DNA of 40,480 bases, taken from assembly GCA_003599485.1 (NCBI GenBank), contig QZKM01000026.1:1-40480 (forward strand), written 5' to 3'. A model generated the notes under the pieces. The model saw nothing but the letters and a program-made list of their open reading frames with translations. It had not been told where the DNA came from and did not search any database. Position 1 is the stretch's first letter; every line of letters starts with the position of its first letter. Origin of the DNA: Gammaproteobacteria bacterium. GTDB lineage: Bacteria; Pseudomonadota; Gammaproteobacteria; SURF-13. Shown here piece by piece: positions 1-11,824 of this stretch. A program made the position numbers and the translations under genes.

Positions 1-121
1 AATTATTATGTATTTATATTACTTCGCATAATGTATATTATGTTAAATAATAGATGTGGGTATACCAGTCCTCCACACCAGATCGCCACGCCCCATCGCT
101 ACCCTGCTAAGCTATAACCCT

Positions 122-1135
122 ATGCGGGTAAGTGACCCTGAGGATACACCACCCGCCCCCTATGCCGGACTTACGCCGGACTGTGTGCTGGATGCGCTGG
201 AAAGCGCCGGGTTGCGCAGCGACGGGCGTCTGCTTGCCCTGAACAGCTATGAGAATCGCGTCTACCAGATTGGCGTGGAGGACGGGCCGCCCGTGGTGGC
301 CAAGTTCTACCGTCCCGGGCGCTGGTCCGAGGCGGCCATTCTGGAAGAACACGCGTTTGTGCGGCAACTCGCCGAGCGCGAGATACCGGTCGTAGCACCC
401 TTGCCCCTCGCCGCCGGCCAAACGCTGCACACATTCGAGGCGTTTTGCTTCGCCGTTTATCCACGCCAAAGCGGCCGCGCGCCCGAATTGCAGGATCGCA
501 ACACCCTGGAGTGGATGGGGCGTTTCATCGGACGCATACACGCGGTCGGCGCGCTGCAGCCGTTTGCCGCACGCCCTCTGCTCGACATCGCCAGCTTCGG
601 CATCGAGCCGCGCGATTACCTGCTCGCGCACGGCTTCATCCCGGCGGAGCTGCGCGCCGCGTGGGAAAGCACGGTGACGCAGGCGCTGCACGGCGTACAG
701 CGCTGCTATGAGCGCGCCGGTAACGTGCGCAGCGTGCGCCTGCACGGCGACTGTCATCTCGGCAACGTGCTGTGGGCCGACGACGGCCCCCATTTCGTGG
801 ACTTTGACGACAGCCGCATGGGGCCCGCGGTGCAGGATTTGTGGATGCTGCTTTCCGGCGAGGCGCCCGACATGGCGCAACAACTCAGCCATATACTCGG
901 CGGCTACGAAGACTTCTGCGCGTTCGATACGCGCGAACTCAACCTCATCGAGGCGTTACGCACCCTGCGCCTGATTCACTACTCAGCCTGGCTGGCGCGG
1001 CGCTGGGGCGACCCCGCCTTCCCCGCCGCGTTTCCGTGGTTCAACACCCCGCGTTACTGGCAAGACCGCATCCTCGAACTGCGCGAACAGGTTGCGCTGA
1101 TGGACGAGCCGCCGCTTGCTCCTGCGTTAGCGTGA
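122..1135 (+). CDS. srkA: Stress response kinase A (SrkA/YihE family)
   Basis: Aminoglycoside-phosphotransferase-fold Ser/Thr kinase. In E. coli this family protects cells from stress-induced death in the Cpx response. The protein shows the family N-terminus LNSYENRVYQ, VAKFYRPGRW (nucleotide-binding lysine region), the catalytic loop LHGDCHLGN with Asp210, and the metal-binding DFDD at 227-230. It ends with the family-typical PAFPWFNTPRYW region and EPPL tail. The in-frame ATG at 56 would add 22 residues that do not resemble the family, so the ATG at 122 is preferred, although neither start has a clear Shine-Dalgarno. The 120 bases upstream are AT-rich at the extreme left edge, with a short palindrome at 27-42 (CATAAT arms). 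It is followed by two more plus-strand genes. Identity is clear; the physiological role is inferred from the family. Confidence 0.9.
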   Translation: MRVSDPEDTPPAPYAGLTPDCVLDALESAGLRSDGRLLALNSYENRVYQIGVEDGPPVVAKFYRPGRWSEAAILEEHAFVRQLAEREIPVVAPLPLAAGQTLHTFEAFCFAVYPRQSGRAPELQDRNTLEWMGRFIGRIHAVGALQPFAARPLLDIASFGIEPRDYLLAHGFIPAELRAAWESTVTQALHGVQRCYERAGNVRSVRLHGDCHLGNVLWADDGPHFVDFDDSRMGPAVQDLWMLLSGEAPDMAQQLSHILGGYEDFCAFDTRELNLIEALRTLRLIHYSAWLARRWGDPAFPAAFPWFNTPRYWQDRILELREQVALMDEPPLAPALA

Positions 1136-1206
1136 GCAAGAATATCTGCCAGCACGGTATAAAAAGGTGTAGGATTTAACCGGATACACTAGCCAAGGAA
1201 AATATC

Positions 1207-1422
1207 ATGTTCTTGAAGCACAGAAAAACCGGCGATATGGTGGAGATTCTCGACGTGGACGCCCTGTTCGATCCCTGTAAATCATCCGTGCCGGGGCGCT
1301 TTCACGCCGGCGAGGAAATGCCGGAGCCGGAGGTATTTGACAAGAATGAACTGATCTTTCCTTCCGATGAAAAACTGCCGCGCTGCTGGCTGGACCCGCA
1401 TTACCGCAGCACGACCCGATGA
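1207..1422 (+). CDS. Small conserved hypothetical protein
   Basis: A 71-residue soluble protein with no signal peptide or membrane segment. It opens FLKHRKTGDMVEILDV, has a mid-region GRFHAGEEMPEPE and closes with LPRCWLDPHYR. It starts 5 bases after AAGGAAAATATC, a reasonable Shine-Dalgarno. It ends 12 bases before the fbaB start, and its TGA stop overlaps the start of fbaB's GAGGAGGT ribosome-binding site, so the two genes are probably co-transcribed. From memory, similar short proteins occur in other gammaproteobacteria, sometimes labelled acetyltransferase, but nothing here supports an acetyltransferase fold and I assign no function. The acidic, tightly conserved-looking sequence and good ribosome-binding site argue that it is a real gene. 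Confidence 0.75.
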   Translation: MFLKHRKTGDMVEILDVDALFDPCKSSVPGRFHAGEEMPEPEVFDKNELIFPSDEKLPRCWLDPHYRSTTR

Positions 1423-1434
1423 GGAGGTATCCGT

Positions 1435-2487
<1,053 letters not shown>

Positions 2488-2500
2488 CGCGCGTCATAAA

Positions 2501-2523
2501 GGCGCCTGCGGGAAGACGGCGCC
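2501..2523. terminator. Possible hairpin between convergent genes
   Basis: GGCGCC at 2501-2506 and GGCGCC at 2518-2523 can pair into a 6-bp GC stem with an 11-base loop. It lies 14 bases after the fbaB stop and before the convergent ankyrin gene. There is no T tract on either side, so termination here is only a possibility. Confidence 0.3.
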
Positions 2524-2540
2524 CTAAAGGGGTTACCCGC

Positions 2541-2984
2541 TCACTTGGCGCCGTGCTGTTTCAGGAGGGCGACGACGCCCTCATGGCCATAGACCTCCGC
2601 ATACGCAAGCGCGGTAATCCCATCCTGATTCGCGGCGTTTACGTCCGCGTCCCGCTTCAAGAGCAGCCGTACCACTTCAACATGGCCCAAGGCGGCCGCG
2701 ACCATCAATGGAGTTGACCGGGTGTCGTTTCTCGAATTAACGTCGGCGCCTTGCGCCAACAATGCCGATACCTTACCGGCATCTCCGGCACGCACGGCAT
2801 CAAACAAAAATGGGCTCAGATCAATTTCGATCTTCTGCGGTAGGCCAACGGAAGGAACGAGGCACAATGCGGTTGCGGACAGCATGCAAAGCAACCGCCG
2901 CCTTACGTCCCAAAAAATAAATCGGGTTGTCGAAAGATTGGCGTGCTGCGTTTGTGAGCGGATGTGAGTCATTTTTATTTCCAT
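2541..2984 (-). CDS. Secreted ankyrin-repeat protein
   Basis: About 147 residues. The N-terminal third carries a basic RRR stretch followed by a hydrophobic segment (LLCMLSATALCLVPSVG), read as a signal peptide with a long n-region or a membrane anchor. The C-terminal two thirds hold three ankyrin repeats: DAVRAGDAGKVSALLAQGAD, then TPLMVAAALGHVEVVRLLL, then TALAYAEVYGHEGVVALL. The ATG at 2984 is chosen because GGGAG lies 5 bases upstream; a GTG at 2990 in frame is the alternative. Ankyrin repeats mediate protein binding, so a periplasmic binding role is inferred, with no partner visible. It is a single gene, convergent with fbaB. Confidence 0.75.
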   Translation of the reverse strand: MEIKMTHIRSQTQHANLSTTRFIFWDVRRRLLCMLSATALCLVPSVGLPQKIEIDLSPFLFDAVRAGDAGKVSALLAQGADVNSRNDTRSTPLMVAAALGHVEVVRLLLKRDADVNAANQDGITALAYAEVYGHEGVVALLKQHGAK

Positions 2985-3022
2985 TAACACTCCCTATGGA
3001 AAACCACTTATGTTTTCCAGCC

Positions 3023-3355
3023 TTAAATTCCCATATTTGACAGGGTGTTGCTGATAACATTCACAATATTAACCAGCCGCGGGTGAGATTGCTCGAATTC
3101 GCGCACGGAGGACAGCAATCCTTCGGCTGACAGCCTGGACAGGTGCGGGTTTCTCACGCCCCTCACGGCTTCGTGCGCGGACAGATCGGCAAACCCGGCG
3201 ATGCTTTCGGCATGTTCTGGATGCGTTCGGGAAAGTTCTGTTATCTCGTTTTTCAGCTCCGCCACCAGTTTCAGCAGTTCATCCTTGTTTTCCTCCTGCA
3301 TCAATCTGGTTTTTCTTATTTTAGTTTCTATTCTATCCAGGGTTTCCTGAATCAT
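3023..3355 (-). CDS. DUF4404-like protein
   Basis: A 110-residue soluble protein. The first 45 residues are charged and probably a coiled coil (IQETLDRIETKIRKTR, ELLKLVAELKNEITEL). The C-terminus FEQSHPRLVNIVNVISNTL ending NMGI matches the pattern I associate with DUF4404, whose function is unknown. An AAGGAG sits 7 bases upstream of the ATG, supporting this start. It lies between the ankyrin gene and a tRNA cluster; co-transcription with the tRNAs cannot be excluded because no clear terminator separates them (3356-3420). Confidence 0.75.
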   Translation of the reverse strand: MIQETLDRIETKIRKTRLMQEENKDELLKLVAELKNEITELSRTHPEHAESIAGFADLSAHEAVRGVRNPHLSRLSAEGLLSSVREFEQSHPRLVNIVNVISNTLSNMGI

Positions 3356-3420
3356 ACGTTTATTCTCCTTCGAAAATTTCCGGCGTTCCGGCTCATGAGA
3401 CGGGGTGGGTCATTGTTTTA

Positions 3421-3508
3421 TGGTGCCCGAGGCCGGACTCGAACCGGCACGGCTGTTTAGGCCGAGGGATTTTAAGTCCCTTGCGTCTACCAATTTCGCC
3501 ACTCGGGC
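3421..3508 (-). tRNA. leuZ: tRNA-Leu (UAA)
   Basis: 88 bases including an encoded CCA. The acceptor arms GCCCGAG and CTCGGGC pair, the T-arm contains GGTTCGAGTCC, and the long variable arm marks a class II tRNA. The anticodon TAA lies in the loop CTTAAAA. It is third in a Gly-Cys-Leu cluster after pgsA, the same order as glyW-cysT-leuZ in E. coli. Confidence 0.97.
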
Positions 3509-3535
3509 CGGGATTGGGATGTGCGCGATGGGAAA

Positions 3536-3609
3536 TGGAGGCTAGGGTCGGAATCGAACCGGCGTCCACGGCTTTGCAGGCCGCTGCATGACCACTCTGC
3601 CACCTAGCC
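3536..3609 (-). tRNA. cysT: tRNA-Cys (GCA)
   Basis: 74 bases including CCA. The acceptor stem is GGCTAGG with CCTAGCC, the discriminator base is U73 (the bacterial tRNA-Cys identity base), and the anticodon loop CTGCAAA gives GCA. It is the middle gene of the Gly-Cys-Leu cluster. Confidence 0.97.
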
Positions 3610-3663
3610 CGGGACTCTCTGCCAAGGCCTATGGCCCGTGGCGTTCGCATCGCTGCATTGAAA

Positions 3664-3738
3664 TGGAGCGGGAAACGAGATTCGAACTCGCGACCCCAAC
3701 CTTGGCAAGGTTGTGCTCTACCACTGAGCTATTCCCGC
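3664..3738 (-). tRNA. glyW: tRNA-Gly (GCC)
   Basis: 75 bases including CCA. The acceptor GCGGGAA pairs with TTCCCGC, the anticodon loop is TTGCCAA, and the T-arm contains GTTCGAATC. It is the first tRNA downstream of pgsA, as in E. coli. Confidence 0.97.
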
Positions 3739-3809
3739 GAATAATGAGAGGTTTGGTATTGTAACGGGGATGGGTGCAGCGTTCAAGGTTTGACGCCATT
3801 TTGTGCCAT

Positions 3810-4373
3810 TCAACCGGGTTTTTTGTAGGTCAGGCGCGGCCAGGCGGCGTGCAGGTAAACGATCATGGACCACAGGGTCAGTGTGGCCGAGATATAGAGC
3901 AGCACTGTCCCGGCCCTGAAGGTGAGGGAAAGCGTGAGCGGGTCGCCGAACAGCAGCAGCAGCACGGCCAGCATCTGGGTGATGGTTTTGAACTTGCCTA
4001 CGAGCGACACCGCGACCGAGGCGCTGCTGCCGATCTCGGCCATCCATTCGCGCAGCGCGGACACCGCGATCTCGCGCCCGATGATGACGGCGGCCGGCAC
4101 CGCGAACCAGGCGCTGGGGTGGGACTGCACCAGCAGCACCAGGGCGGTGGCCACCATGAGCTTGTCCGCCACCGGGTCGAGAAAGGCGCCAAAGGCGGAG
4201 GTCTGCTTGAGTCTGCGCGCCAGCCAGCCGTCCAGGCCGTCGGTGATGGCGGCGAGGGCGAAGATGCCCGCCGTGGCGGGACGGGCCCATGCGTCGGGCA
4301 GTAAATAGAAGGCCAGTACGAATACCGGAATCAGCGCGATACGCACCAGGGTGAGGATATTCGCTATGCCCAT
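3810..4373 (-). CDS. pgsA: CDP-diacylglycerol--glycerol-3-phosphate 3-phosphatidyltransferase
   Basis: Inner-membrane enzyme that makes phosphatidylglycerol phosphate from CDP-diacylglycerol and glycerol-3-phosphate, the committed step to phosphatidylglycerol and cardiolipin. The 187-residue protein shows the CDP-alcohol phosphotransferase signature between Asp45 and Asp70: D45, D48-G49, A52-R53, G62, D66, D70, all present. It opens with the family start IANILTLVRIALIP and has several hydrophobic helices. It starts 3 bases after the uvrC stop, so the genes are co-transcribed, and three tRNAs follow. The uvrC-pgsA-tRNA arrangement is conserved across gammaproteobacteria. Confidence 0.96.
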   Translation of the reverse strand: MGIANILTLVRIALIPVFVLAFYLLPDAWARPATAGIFALAAITDGLDGWLARRLKQTSAFGAFLDPVADKLMVATALVLLVQSHPSAWFAVPAAVIIGREIAVSALREWMAEIGSSASVAVSLVGKFKTITQMLAVLLLLFGDPLTLSLTFRAGTVLLYISATLTLWSMIVYLHAAWPRLTYKKPG

Positions 4374-4376
4374 CGT

Positions 4377-6245
4377 CTAATGAAACGCCTCGTATACCTT
4401 TTGGGCCAGTTGCTTGCTGATGCCGGGCACCTTGGACAGGTCTTCGACACCGGCGCGCGCTATGCCTTGCAGTCCGCCGAACTGTAATAATAACTGACGG
4501 CGGCGGCGCGGGCCAATACCCTGCACCTCTTCAAGCGGCGAGGCAAGCCGCGCCTTGGCGCGCTGCTTGCGGTGGCCGGTGATGGCGAAGCGATGCGCCT
4601 CGTCGCGCAGTTGCTGAATCAGGTGCAGCGCGGGCGAATCTTGCGGCAGAAGTAACGGCTGCGCGGCGCCCTGCACAAACAGGGTTTCCATGCCCGGCTT
4701 GCGCTCCGGACCCTTGGCGACGGCCGCCAGAGTGAGTCCTTCCATCTGTAACTCCTCCATTACGGCCCGCGCCTCTGCCAACTGTCCTTTGCCGCCGTCT
4801 ATGAACAGCACGTCCGGCGCGCTGCCCTCCCCCCGCTTGATGCGCGTGTAACGGCGGGTGAGCGCTTGATTGAGGGCGGCATAGTCATCGCCGGGCGTGA
4901 CGCCTTCGATGTTGAAGCGCCGGTAAGCGGATTTGAGCGGCCCGTTCAAATCGAACACCACGCACGACGCCACCGCCGCCTCGCCCTGGATATGGCTGAT
5001 GTCGAAGCACTCGATACGCTCCGGCATGTGGTCCAGTTGCAACGCGCCTTGCAGTTGCGCGAAACGCTCGCGCCAGGCGCTGCTGCGCGACAGATAATAC
5101 GCCAGCGCCTGTTCGGCATTGAGCCGCGCCATCCGCAGCCAGGCCGCGCGCGCGCCGCGCACGTTGCAGCTCAGCCTGACGCGGCGGCCGGCGGCCTGCG
5201 TCAGCGCGCGCTCCAGCAGCTTTGCCTCCGGCAGATCGTGGCTGAGGAGGATTTCCGCGGGTATTTTTTTGCCGTCGTCATTGGCGGAAGATACGCCCAG
5301 GTAATATTGGGGCAGAAACGCGGCGAGCGTGCGCGCACCGTCGTCTTCATGCGAGGCGCTTAGAAGTTCTGGCGCCGCGGGTGGCAGGCGTAAAAAGAAG
5401 TCCTTGTTGCCCAGGTTGCGCCCGGCGCGGATATAAAACACCTGCACGCAGGCCATGCCGTTCTTGGCCGCGGCGGCGATGACATCCAGATCGCCGCCCT
5501 CCCCGCTCACGTGCTGGGTTTCCTGCACCTGGCGCAGATGCCCCACCTGGTCGCGCAGCATGGCGGCGTGTTCAAAGTCCTGCGCCTGCGCCGCCCGTTC
5601 CATGCGCCGCGCCAGTTCATTGGTTACCTCACGGCTCTTGCCCTCCAGAAACAACACCGCATGGCGCACGTCCTGGGCATAGTCTTCCCGGCTGATGAGC
5701 CCGGTGCAGGGCGCGGTGCAGCGTTTGATCTGGTATTGCAGACAGGGACGGGTGCGGTTGCGGAAAAAACTGTCTTCACACTGGCGCAGGCGGAAAATCT
5801 TTTGCAGCAGGTGCAGGCTCTCGTGCGCCGCGGCGGCGCTGGGGTAAGGGCCGAAATAACGTCCCGGTGTGGTTTTCGCGCCGCGATAGAGGGCGAGCCG
5901 CGGATACGCGTCGTCGGTGAGCAAGAGGTAAGGATAGCTCTTGTCGTCGCGCAGCAGAATGTTGTAGCGCGGCTTGTGCTGCTTGATGAGCGTGCTTTCC
6001 AGAATCAGGGCCTCGGTTTCGGTGTGGGTCACCGTCACCTCGACGCTGGCGGTCTGCTCCATCAGGCTCTGTGTCTTGGCGTCGCCGGCGGTTTTGTGGA
6101 AATAGCTCGTTACGCGCTTTTTCAGGTTGCGCGCCTTGCCCACATAGAGCACCGCTCCCCGCGCATCCAGCATGCGGTACACACCGGGTTTGCCGGTCAG
6201 GGTTTTTAGAAAAGCCGCGCTGTCGAAAACGGGTTTACCGCTCAT
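4377..6245 (-). CDS. uvrC: UvrABC excinuclease subunit C
   Basis: Makes both incisions around bulky DNA lesions in nucleotide excision repair, after UvrA/UvrB damage recognition. The 622 residues fit the family. The GIY-YIG nuclease is N-terminal (GVYRMLDARG, VLYVGKARNLKKR, about 20-45). A UVR motif that contacts UvrB lies near 204-240. The central region has CFDISHIQGE and VLFIDGGKGQL of the RNase H-like endonuclease half. The C-terminal helix-hairpin-helix (VQGIGPRRRRQLL, KVPGISKQLAQKVYEAF) binds DNA. A 106-base AT-rich spacer upstream separates it from DUF2818 and probably carries its promoter. The ATG start lies 12 bases from AGGAG, with an unusual ATG-TAA in between (separate entry). Confidence 0.97.
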   Translation of the reverse strand: MSGKPVFDSAAFLKTLTGKPGVYRMLDARGAVLYVGKARNLKKRVTSYFHKTAGDAKTQSLMEQTASVEVTVTHTETEALILESTLIKQHKPRYNILLRDDKSYPYLLLTDDAYPRLALYRGAKTTPGRYFGPYPSAAAAHESLHLLQKIFRLRQCEDSFFRNRTRPCLQYQIKRCTAPCTGLISREDYAQDVRHAVLFLEGKSREVTNELARRMERAAQAQDFEHAAMLRDQVGHLRQVQETQHVSGEGGDLDVIAAAAKNGMACVQVFYIRAGRNLGNKDFFLRLPPAAPELLSASHEDDGARTLAAFLPQYYLGVSSANDDGKKIPAEILLSHDLPEAKLLERALTQAAGRRVRLSCNVRGARAAWLRMARLNAEQALAYYLSRSSAWRERFAQLQGALQLDHMPERIECFDISHIQGEAAVASCVVFDLNGPLKSAYRRFNIEGVTPGDDYAALNQALTRRYTRIKRGEGSAPDVLFIDGGKGQLAEARAVMEELQMEGLTLAAVAKGPERKPGMETLFVQGAAQPLLLPQDSPALHLIQQLRDEAHRFAITGHRKQRAKARLASPLEEVQGIGPRRRRQLLLQFGGLQGIARAGVEDLSKVPGISKQLAQKVYEAFH

Positions 6246-6262
6246 GATTACATTGTGCTCCT
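6243..6262 (-). promoter_or_regulatory. Ribosome-binding site with ATG-TAA start-stop before uvrC
   Basis: Reading the minus strand, AGGAG (6262-6258) is followed by CACA, then ATG (6253-6251) immediately followed by TAA (6250-6248), then TC and the uvrC ATG (6245-6243). The Shine-Dalgarno spacing is ideal for the start-stop and long for uvrC. This could be chance, or a minimal upstream ORF that delays initiation on uvrC. Confidence 0.4.
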
Positions 6263-6351
6263 GGCCGGGCTATACGCACAATGCCTATATCTATAAAAAA
6301 CATTAGATATATATTTTAATATATTGATTATATTAATATATTTATGAATAA

Positions 6352-6666
6352 TTATTTGTCCAGAAGTGACTTGAGGTCGTAGCGATAGATAAATCCGGGC
6401 AGGGCGAACACCAGGAATAAAAACAGGTTCACGGCGTAGAACTCCCAGTCCTGGCTGTGCGGCTGGCCATGCAGTTTTTGCTCCAGGCCGAGGGCGATCA
6501 GGCCTACCACGAAGTACATCAGCAGCCATTCGAGCAGGCGTATCCAAACCGGCTTGACGCCGCTTTTGGGCGGGTACACGAACAGGATGCGTTCGCTGAG
6601 CCAGGGCAAGTTTGCGGCAATAAGGGCCAGTATGAGCAGTACCCATACCGGGAGGCTGGCGGACAT
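6352..6666 (-). CDS. DUF2818 family membrane protein
   Basis: 104 residues with three hydrophobic segments: LPVWVLLILALIAANLPWL, LLEWLLMYFVVGLIALGL and FYAVNLFLFLVFALPGFIY. The pattern LPWLSERILFV with LEQKLHGQPHSQDWEFYAV is what I recognise as DUF2818, a family often found directly after nuoN in beta- and gammaproteobacteria. It starts 6 bases after the nuoN stop, so it should be the last cistron of the complex I operon. Function is unknown; an accessory role in complex I assembly or stability is inferred from position only. An AT-rich spacer follows. Confidence 0.85.
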   Translation of the reverse strand: MSASLPVWVLLILALIAANLPWLSERILFVYPPKSGVKPVWIRLLEWLLMYFVVGLIALGLEQKLHGQPHSQDWEFYAVNLFLFLVFALPGFIYRYDLKSLLDK

Positions 6667-6672
6667 GCCCGG

Positions 6673-8157
6673 CTAGCCCGTGCCGACGACGCGGCTGCAC
6701 AACGCGAGCAGCGCGCCGGGAAACAGGCCGAGCGCAAGCATGCCCAGGCTGTTCAGGCTGAGCGCGATGCGCATGTCGCGCGGCGCGACAAGCGGCGCGT
6801 CGTGCCCGGCCTTGTCGAAATACATCAGCTTGATGATACGCAGGTAGTAGTAGGCGCCGATCACCGACATCAGCACCGCGAACGCGGCCAGCCACACCAG
6901 CCCCGCCTCCACCGCGGCTTGCAGCACCACCAGCTTGGCGAAGAAGCCCACCGTGGGCGGCACTCCGGCCATGGAAAACATCAGCAGCAGCATCATGAAG
7001 GCATACCACGGGCTGCGCTGATTGAGTCCCTTGAAATCCTCCAGCCGGTCGGCCTCGAAGCCCGCGCGGCTGAGCAGCAGTATCATGCCGAAGCCGCCCG
7101 CGCTCATCAGCGTATAGACCAGGGTGTAGAACATCGCCGCGCCGTAGCCGCTCAGGGTGCCGTTTAAAATGCCGAGCAGCAGGAATCCGACGTGGGCGAT
7201 GGTCGAATAGGCCAGCATGCGTTTGATGTTGCCTTGCGCGATGGCGATGAGGTTGCCCGCCGCCATGGACAGCACGGACAGGATAATCAGCATGGTCTGC
7301 CACTCGCCGTGCAGCGCGCCCAGCCCCTCCGCCAGCAGGCGCATGAGCATGGCGAAGGCCGCGATCTTGGGCGCGCTGCCGAGGAACAAGGTCACCGCGG
7401 TGGGCGCACCGTGATACACGTCCGGTATCCACATGTGAAACGGCACCGCGCCCAGCTTGAAGGCGATGCCGATGATGACGAACACCAGGCCGAAGATAAA
7501 CAGCGTGTTGCCGCCCGGCATCTCCGCGGGCATCGCCTCCCCCGGCGTGAACAGCGCCGCGCCGCGGCTGATCGAGGCGAGGTCCAGGCTGCCGGTGACG
7601 CCGTACAGAATGGACATGCCGTACAGCAGCATGCCGGAGGCAATCGCGCCGAGCACAAAGTATTTCATCGCCGCCTCGGAGGCCACGGCGGAGTCGCGTT
7701 GCAGCGCCACCATGGAATAGAGCGAAAGCGAGAGCAGTTCCAGGCCGAGATACAGGGTCAGCAGGCTGTGCGCGGACACCAGCACCATCATGCCCAGCAC
7801 GGCGAGCAGCGCCAGCACGAAGTATTCGCCGCGATAAAGATCACGGCTTTTCAGATACTCGCGCGAGTAGATAAACACCAGGCCGGTCACCAGATAGATG
7901 AACAGCTTGAGCACGCCGCCCATCGCGTCCCGGATGAAGCTGTCGTTAAAGGTGAGGCTGGGCTCGGTCTGGTGCAGCATGAGGGTGAGCAGCGCCGCGC
8001 CGAGCAAGGTGAGCTGCGACAAGGTATACGTGATCCAGCGCTGGTTCTGGCTGAGATACGCGTCCACCACCAGGATTAGGCAGGCCATGCCGAGCACGAA
8101 CATCTCCGGCGCGGCGGGCAGAAAATCAGGCGTGACGAAGTGAGTGACGGCGTTCAT
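6673..8157 (-). CDS. nuoN: NADH-quinone oxidoreductase subunit N
   Basis: Antiporter-like membrane subunit of respiratory complex I, one of three proton-channel modules of the membrane arm. The 494 residues are mostly hydrophobic (about 14 helices in the family). Visible family segments include [16 protein letters not shown] with the channel glutamate, [36 protein letters not shown] with its key lysine and broken helix, [21 protein letters not shown] and [14 protein letters not shown]. It ends the 14-gene nuo cluster before DUF2818. Unlike the other nuo junctions, 175 bases with hairpins separate it from nuoM. Confidence 0.97.
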   Translation of the reverse strand: MNAVTHFVTPDFLPAAPEMFVLGMACLILVVDAYLSQNQRWITYTLSQLTLLGAALLTLMLHQTEPSLTFNDSFIRDAMGGVLKLFIYLVTGLVFIYSREYLKSRDLYRGEYFVLALLAVLGMMVLVSAHSLLTLYLGLELLSLSLYSMVALQRDSAVASEAAMKYFVLGAIASGMLLYGMSILYGVTGSLDLASISRGAALFTPGEAMPAEMPGGNTLFIFGLVFVIIGIAFKLGAVPFHMWIPDVYHGAPTAVTLFLGSAPKIAAFAMLMRLLAEGLGALHGEWQTMLIILSVLSMAAGNLIAIAQGNIKRMLAYSTIAHVGFLLLGILNGTLSGYGAAMFYTLVYTLMSAGGFGMILLLSRAGFEADRLEDFKGLNQRSPWYAFMMLLLMFSMAGVPPTVGFFAKLVVLQAAVEAGLVWLAAFAVLMSVIGAYYYLRIIKLMYFDKAGHDAPLVAPRDMRIALSLNSLGMLALGLFPGALLALCSRVVGTG

Positions 8158-8167
8158 AATTCGACAC

Positions 8168-8266
8168 TCCGCGCTCTGCGCGGACTCCTTAACAATGGGG
8201 TTCCCAAAGGGGAGAGGCAGTAGCTCTCCCCTTTGGCCGTCCGCACGGATTCACTCCGCGCGGACG
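8168..8266. repeat. Three hairpins in the nuoM-nuoN gap
   Basis: Three inverted repeats lie in the 175-base gap. TCCGCGC/GCGCGGA occupies 8168-8184 with a 3-base loop. CCAAAGGGGAGAG pairs perfectly with CTCTCCCCTTTGG over 13 bp (8204-8236, 7-base loop). CGTCCGC/GCGGACG occupies 8238-8266. CACTCCGCG occurs twice. They could protect or process the polycistronic mRNA, or be a REP-like insertion. There is no T tract after the long stem on the minus strand, so full termination is unlikely. Confidence 0.6.
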
Positions 8267-8332
8267 AAATTTATTATCGAGCGTTACATTAAAAGAGGCA
8301 CGGATGTTATGCAATCAGGCGAACCTCAATAA

Positions 8333-9849
8333 TTAAAGTTTAGTCTGGCTGATGTGTTCCAGCAGATGCTGCACCGTGGGATGCATCACGTCGGTCACCG
8401 GCTTCGGCCACAGCCCCATGCCGAGCACGGCGGCGGCCAGCAGTGCGAGAATCAGAAACTCGCGCGGGTTAATATCCTTCAGCGCGGCCACGTTTTTATT
8501 GGCGACCGCGCCGAAGATGACGCGCTTCACCATCCACAGGGTATAGGCCGCGCCCAGAATCAAGGTGGTCGCGGCCAGCGCGGCGTACCAGAAATTGGCC
8601 TTGATCGCGCTCAGAATCACCATGAACTCGCCCACGAAGCCGGAGGTGCCGGGCAGCCCGGTGTTGGCGAGGGCGAATAACACCATAAAACTGGCAAACA
8701 CCGGCATGGTATTCACCACACCGCCGTAGTCGCTGATGTTGCGGCTGTGCACGCGGTCATACATGACGCCAACGCAAAGGAACAGCGCGCCGGAGACAAA
8801 ACCGTGCGACAGCATTTGTATCAAACCGCCCTCCACGCCCAGCGCGGCGCCCTGCATACCGCCGGTGTTCCGGAAAATATCGAACGCGATAAAGAAACCC
8901 AGGGTGACAAAGCCCATGTGCGAAATGGAGGAATAGGCGATGAGCTTTTTCATGTCCTCCTGCACCAGCGCCACCAGGCCGATATACACCACCGCGACGA
9001 GCGACAGCGTAATCATCAGCCAGTCGAGCGCCGCGCTGGCATCGGGCGTGATGGGCAGGCTGAAGCGCAAAAAGCCGTAGGCCCCCATCTTGAGCATGAT
9101 CGCGGCCAGAATCACCGAGCCGCCGGTAGGCGCCTCGACGTGCGCGTCTGGCAGCCAGGTGTGCACCGGCCACATCGGCACCTTGACCGCGAACGCGGCC
9201 AGGAAGGCGAGGAACACCAGTATTTGCGCGTTGAGATCGAACGGCTGTATCTGATGAAAGTCCAGAATGGCGAAGCTGTCGGTGCGGTAGTGCAGATACA
9301 GGAACGCGATCAGCATCAGCACCGAGCCGAGGAAGGTGTAGAGGAAAAACTTGATGGTGGCGTACACGCGCCGCTGTCCGCCCCAGATGCCGATGATGAG
9401 AAACATCGGTATCAGCATGGCTTCCCAGAACACGTAGAACAGCACCGCGTCCAGCGCGGCGAACACGCCTATCATCAGGCCTTCCATGACGAGGAAGGCG
9501 GCCATGTATTGCGCCAGCTTGTATTCGATCACGCGCCAGCCCGCCAGCACCACCAGCACGGTGCTGAAGCTGGTGAGCAGAATGAGCGGCATGGAGATGC
9601 CGTCCACGCCGAGATGGTAATGGATGTTAAACGTCGTTATCCACGGAATCAGCTCAACAAACTGCATTTCCGCGCCGGCCATGTCGAACCGGGTATAGAG
9701 CGGCAGCGTCAAGACGAAAGTGAGCAGCGCAAATATCAGGGACAGTACGCGCACCCCCTGCGCGTATTTGTCGGACAGCGCCAGCACCAGCAGGCCGCCG
9801 AGTATCGGCAGCCAGATGACCAGGCTCAGCAGGGGGAAATCGGCCGGCG

Positions 9850-9853
<4 letters not shown>
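8333..9853 (-). CDS. nuoM: NADH-quinone oxidoreductase subunit M
   Basis: Antiporter-like proton-pumping subunit of complex I, 506 residues from the chosen start. The ATG at 9853 overlaps the nuoL stop as ATGA, typical translational coupling; an in-frame codon at 9877 would add 8 residues. Family landmarks are HYHLGVDGISMPLILLT, FVFWEAMLIPMFLIIGIWGG, AFAVKVPMWPVHTWLPDAHVEAPTGGS (split in the channel: the VKVPMWPVHTWLPDAH core is clear), LIAYSSISHMGFVTLG and NTGLPGTSGFVGEF. About 14 helices are expected. Confidence 0.97.
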
Positions 9854-11820
<1,967 letters not shown>

Positions 11821-11824
11821 TCCC

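Noticed and set aside
6248-7432. 394-codon minus-strand frame overlapping nuoN and DUF2818
   Set aside because: Out-of-frame with two recognisable genes and arginine/glycine-rich; its only interest is that it ends at the ATG-TAA before uvrC.
8144-8332. 62-codon plus-strand frame in the nuoM-nuoN gap
   Set aside because: Runs through hairpin arms, starts inside nuoN's start region, and has no ribosome-binding site.
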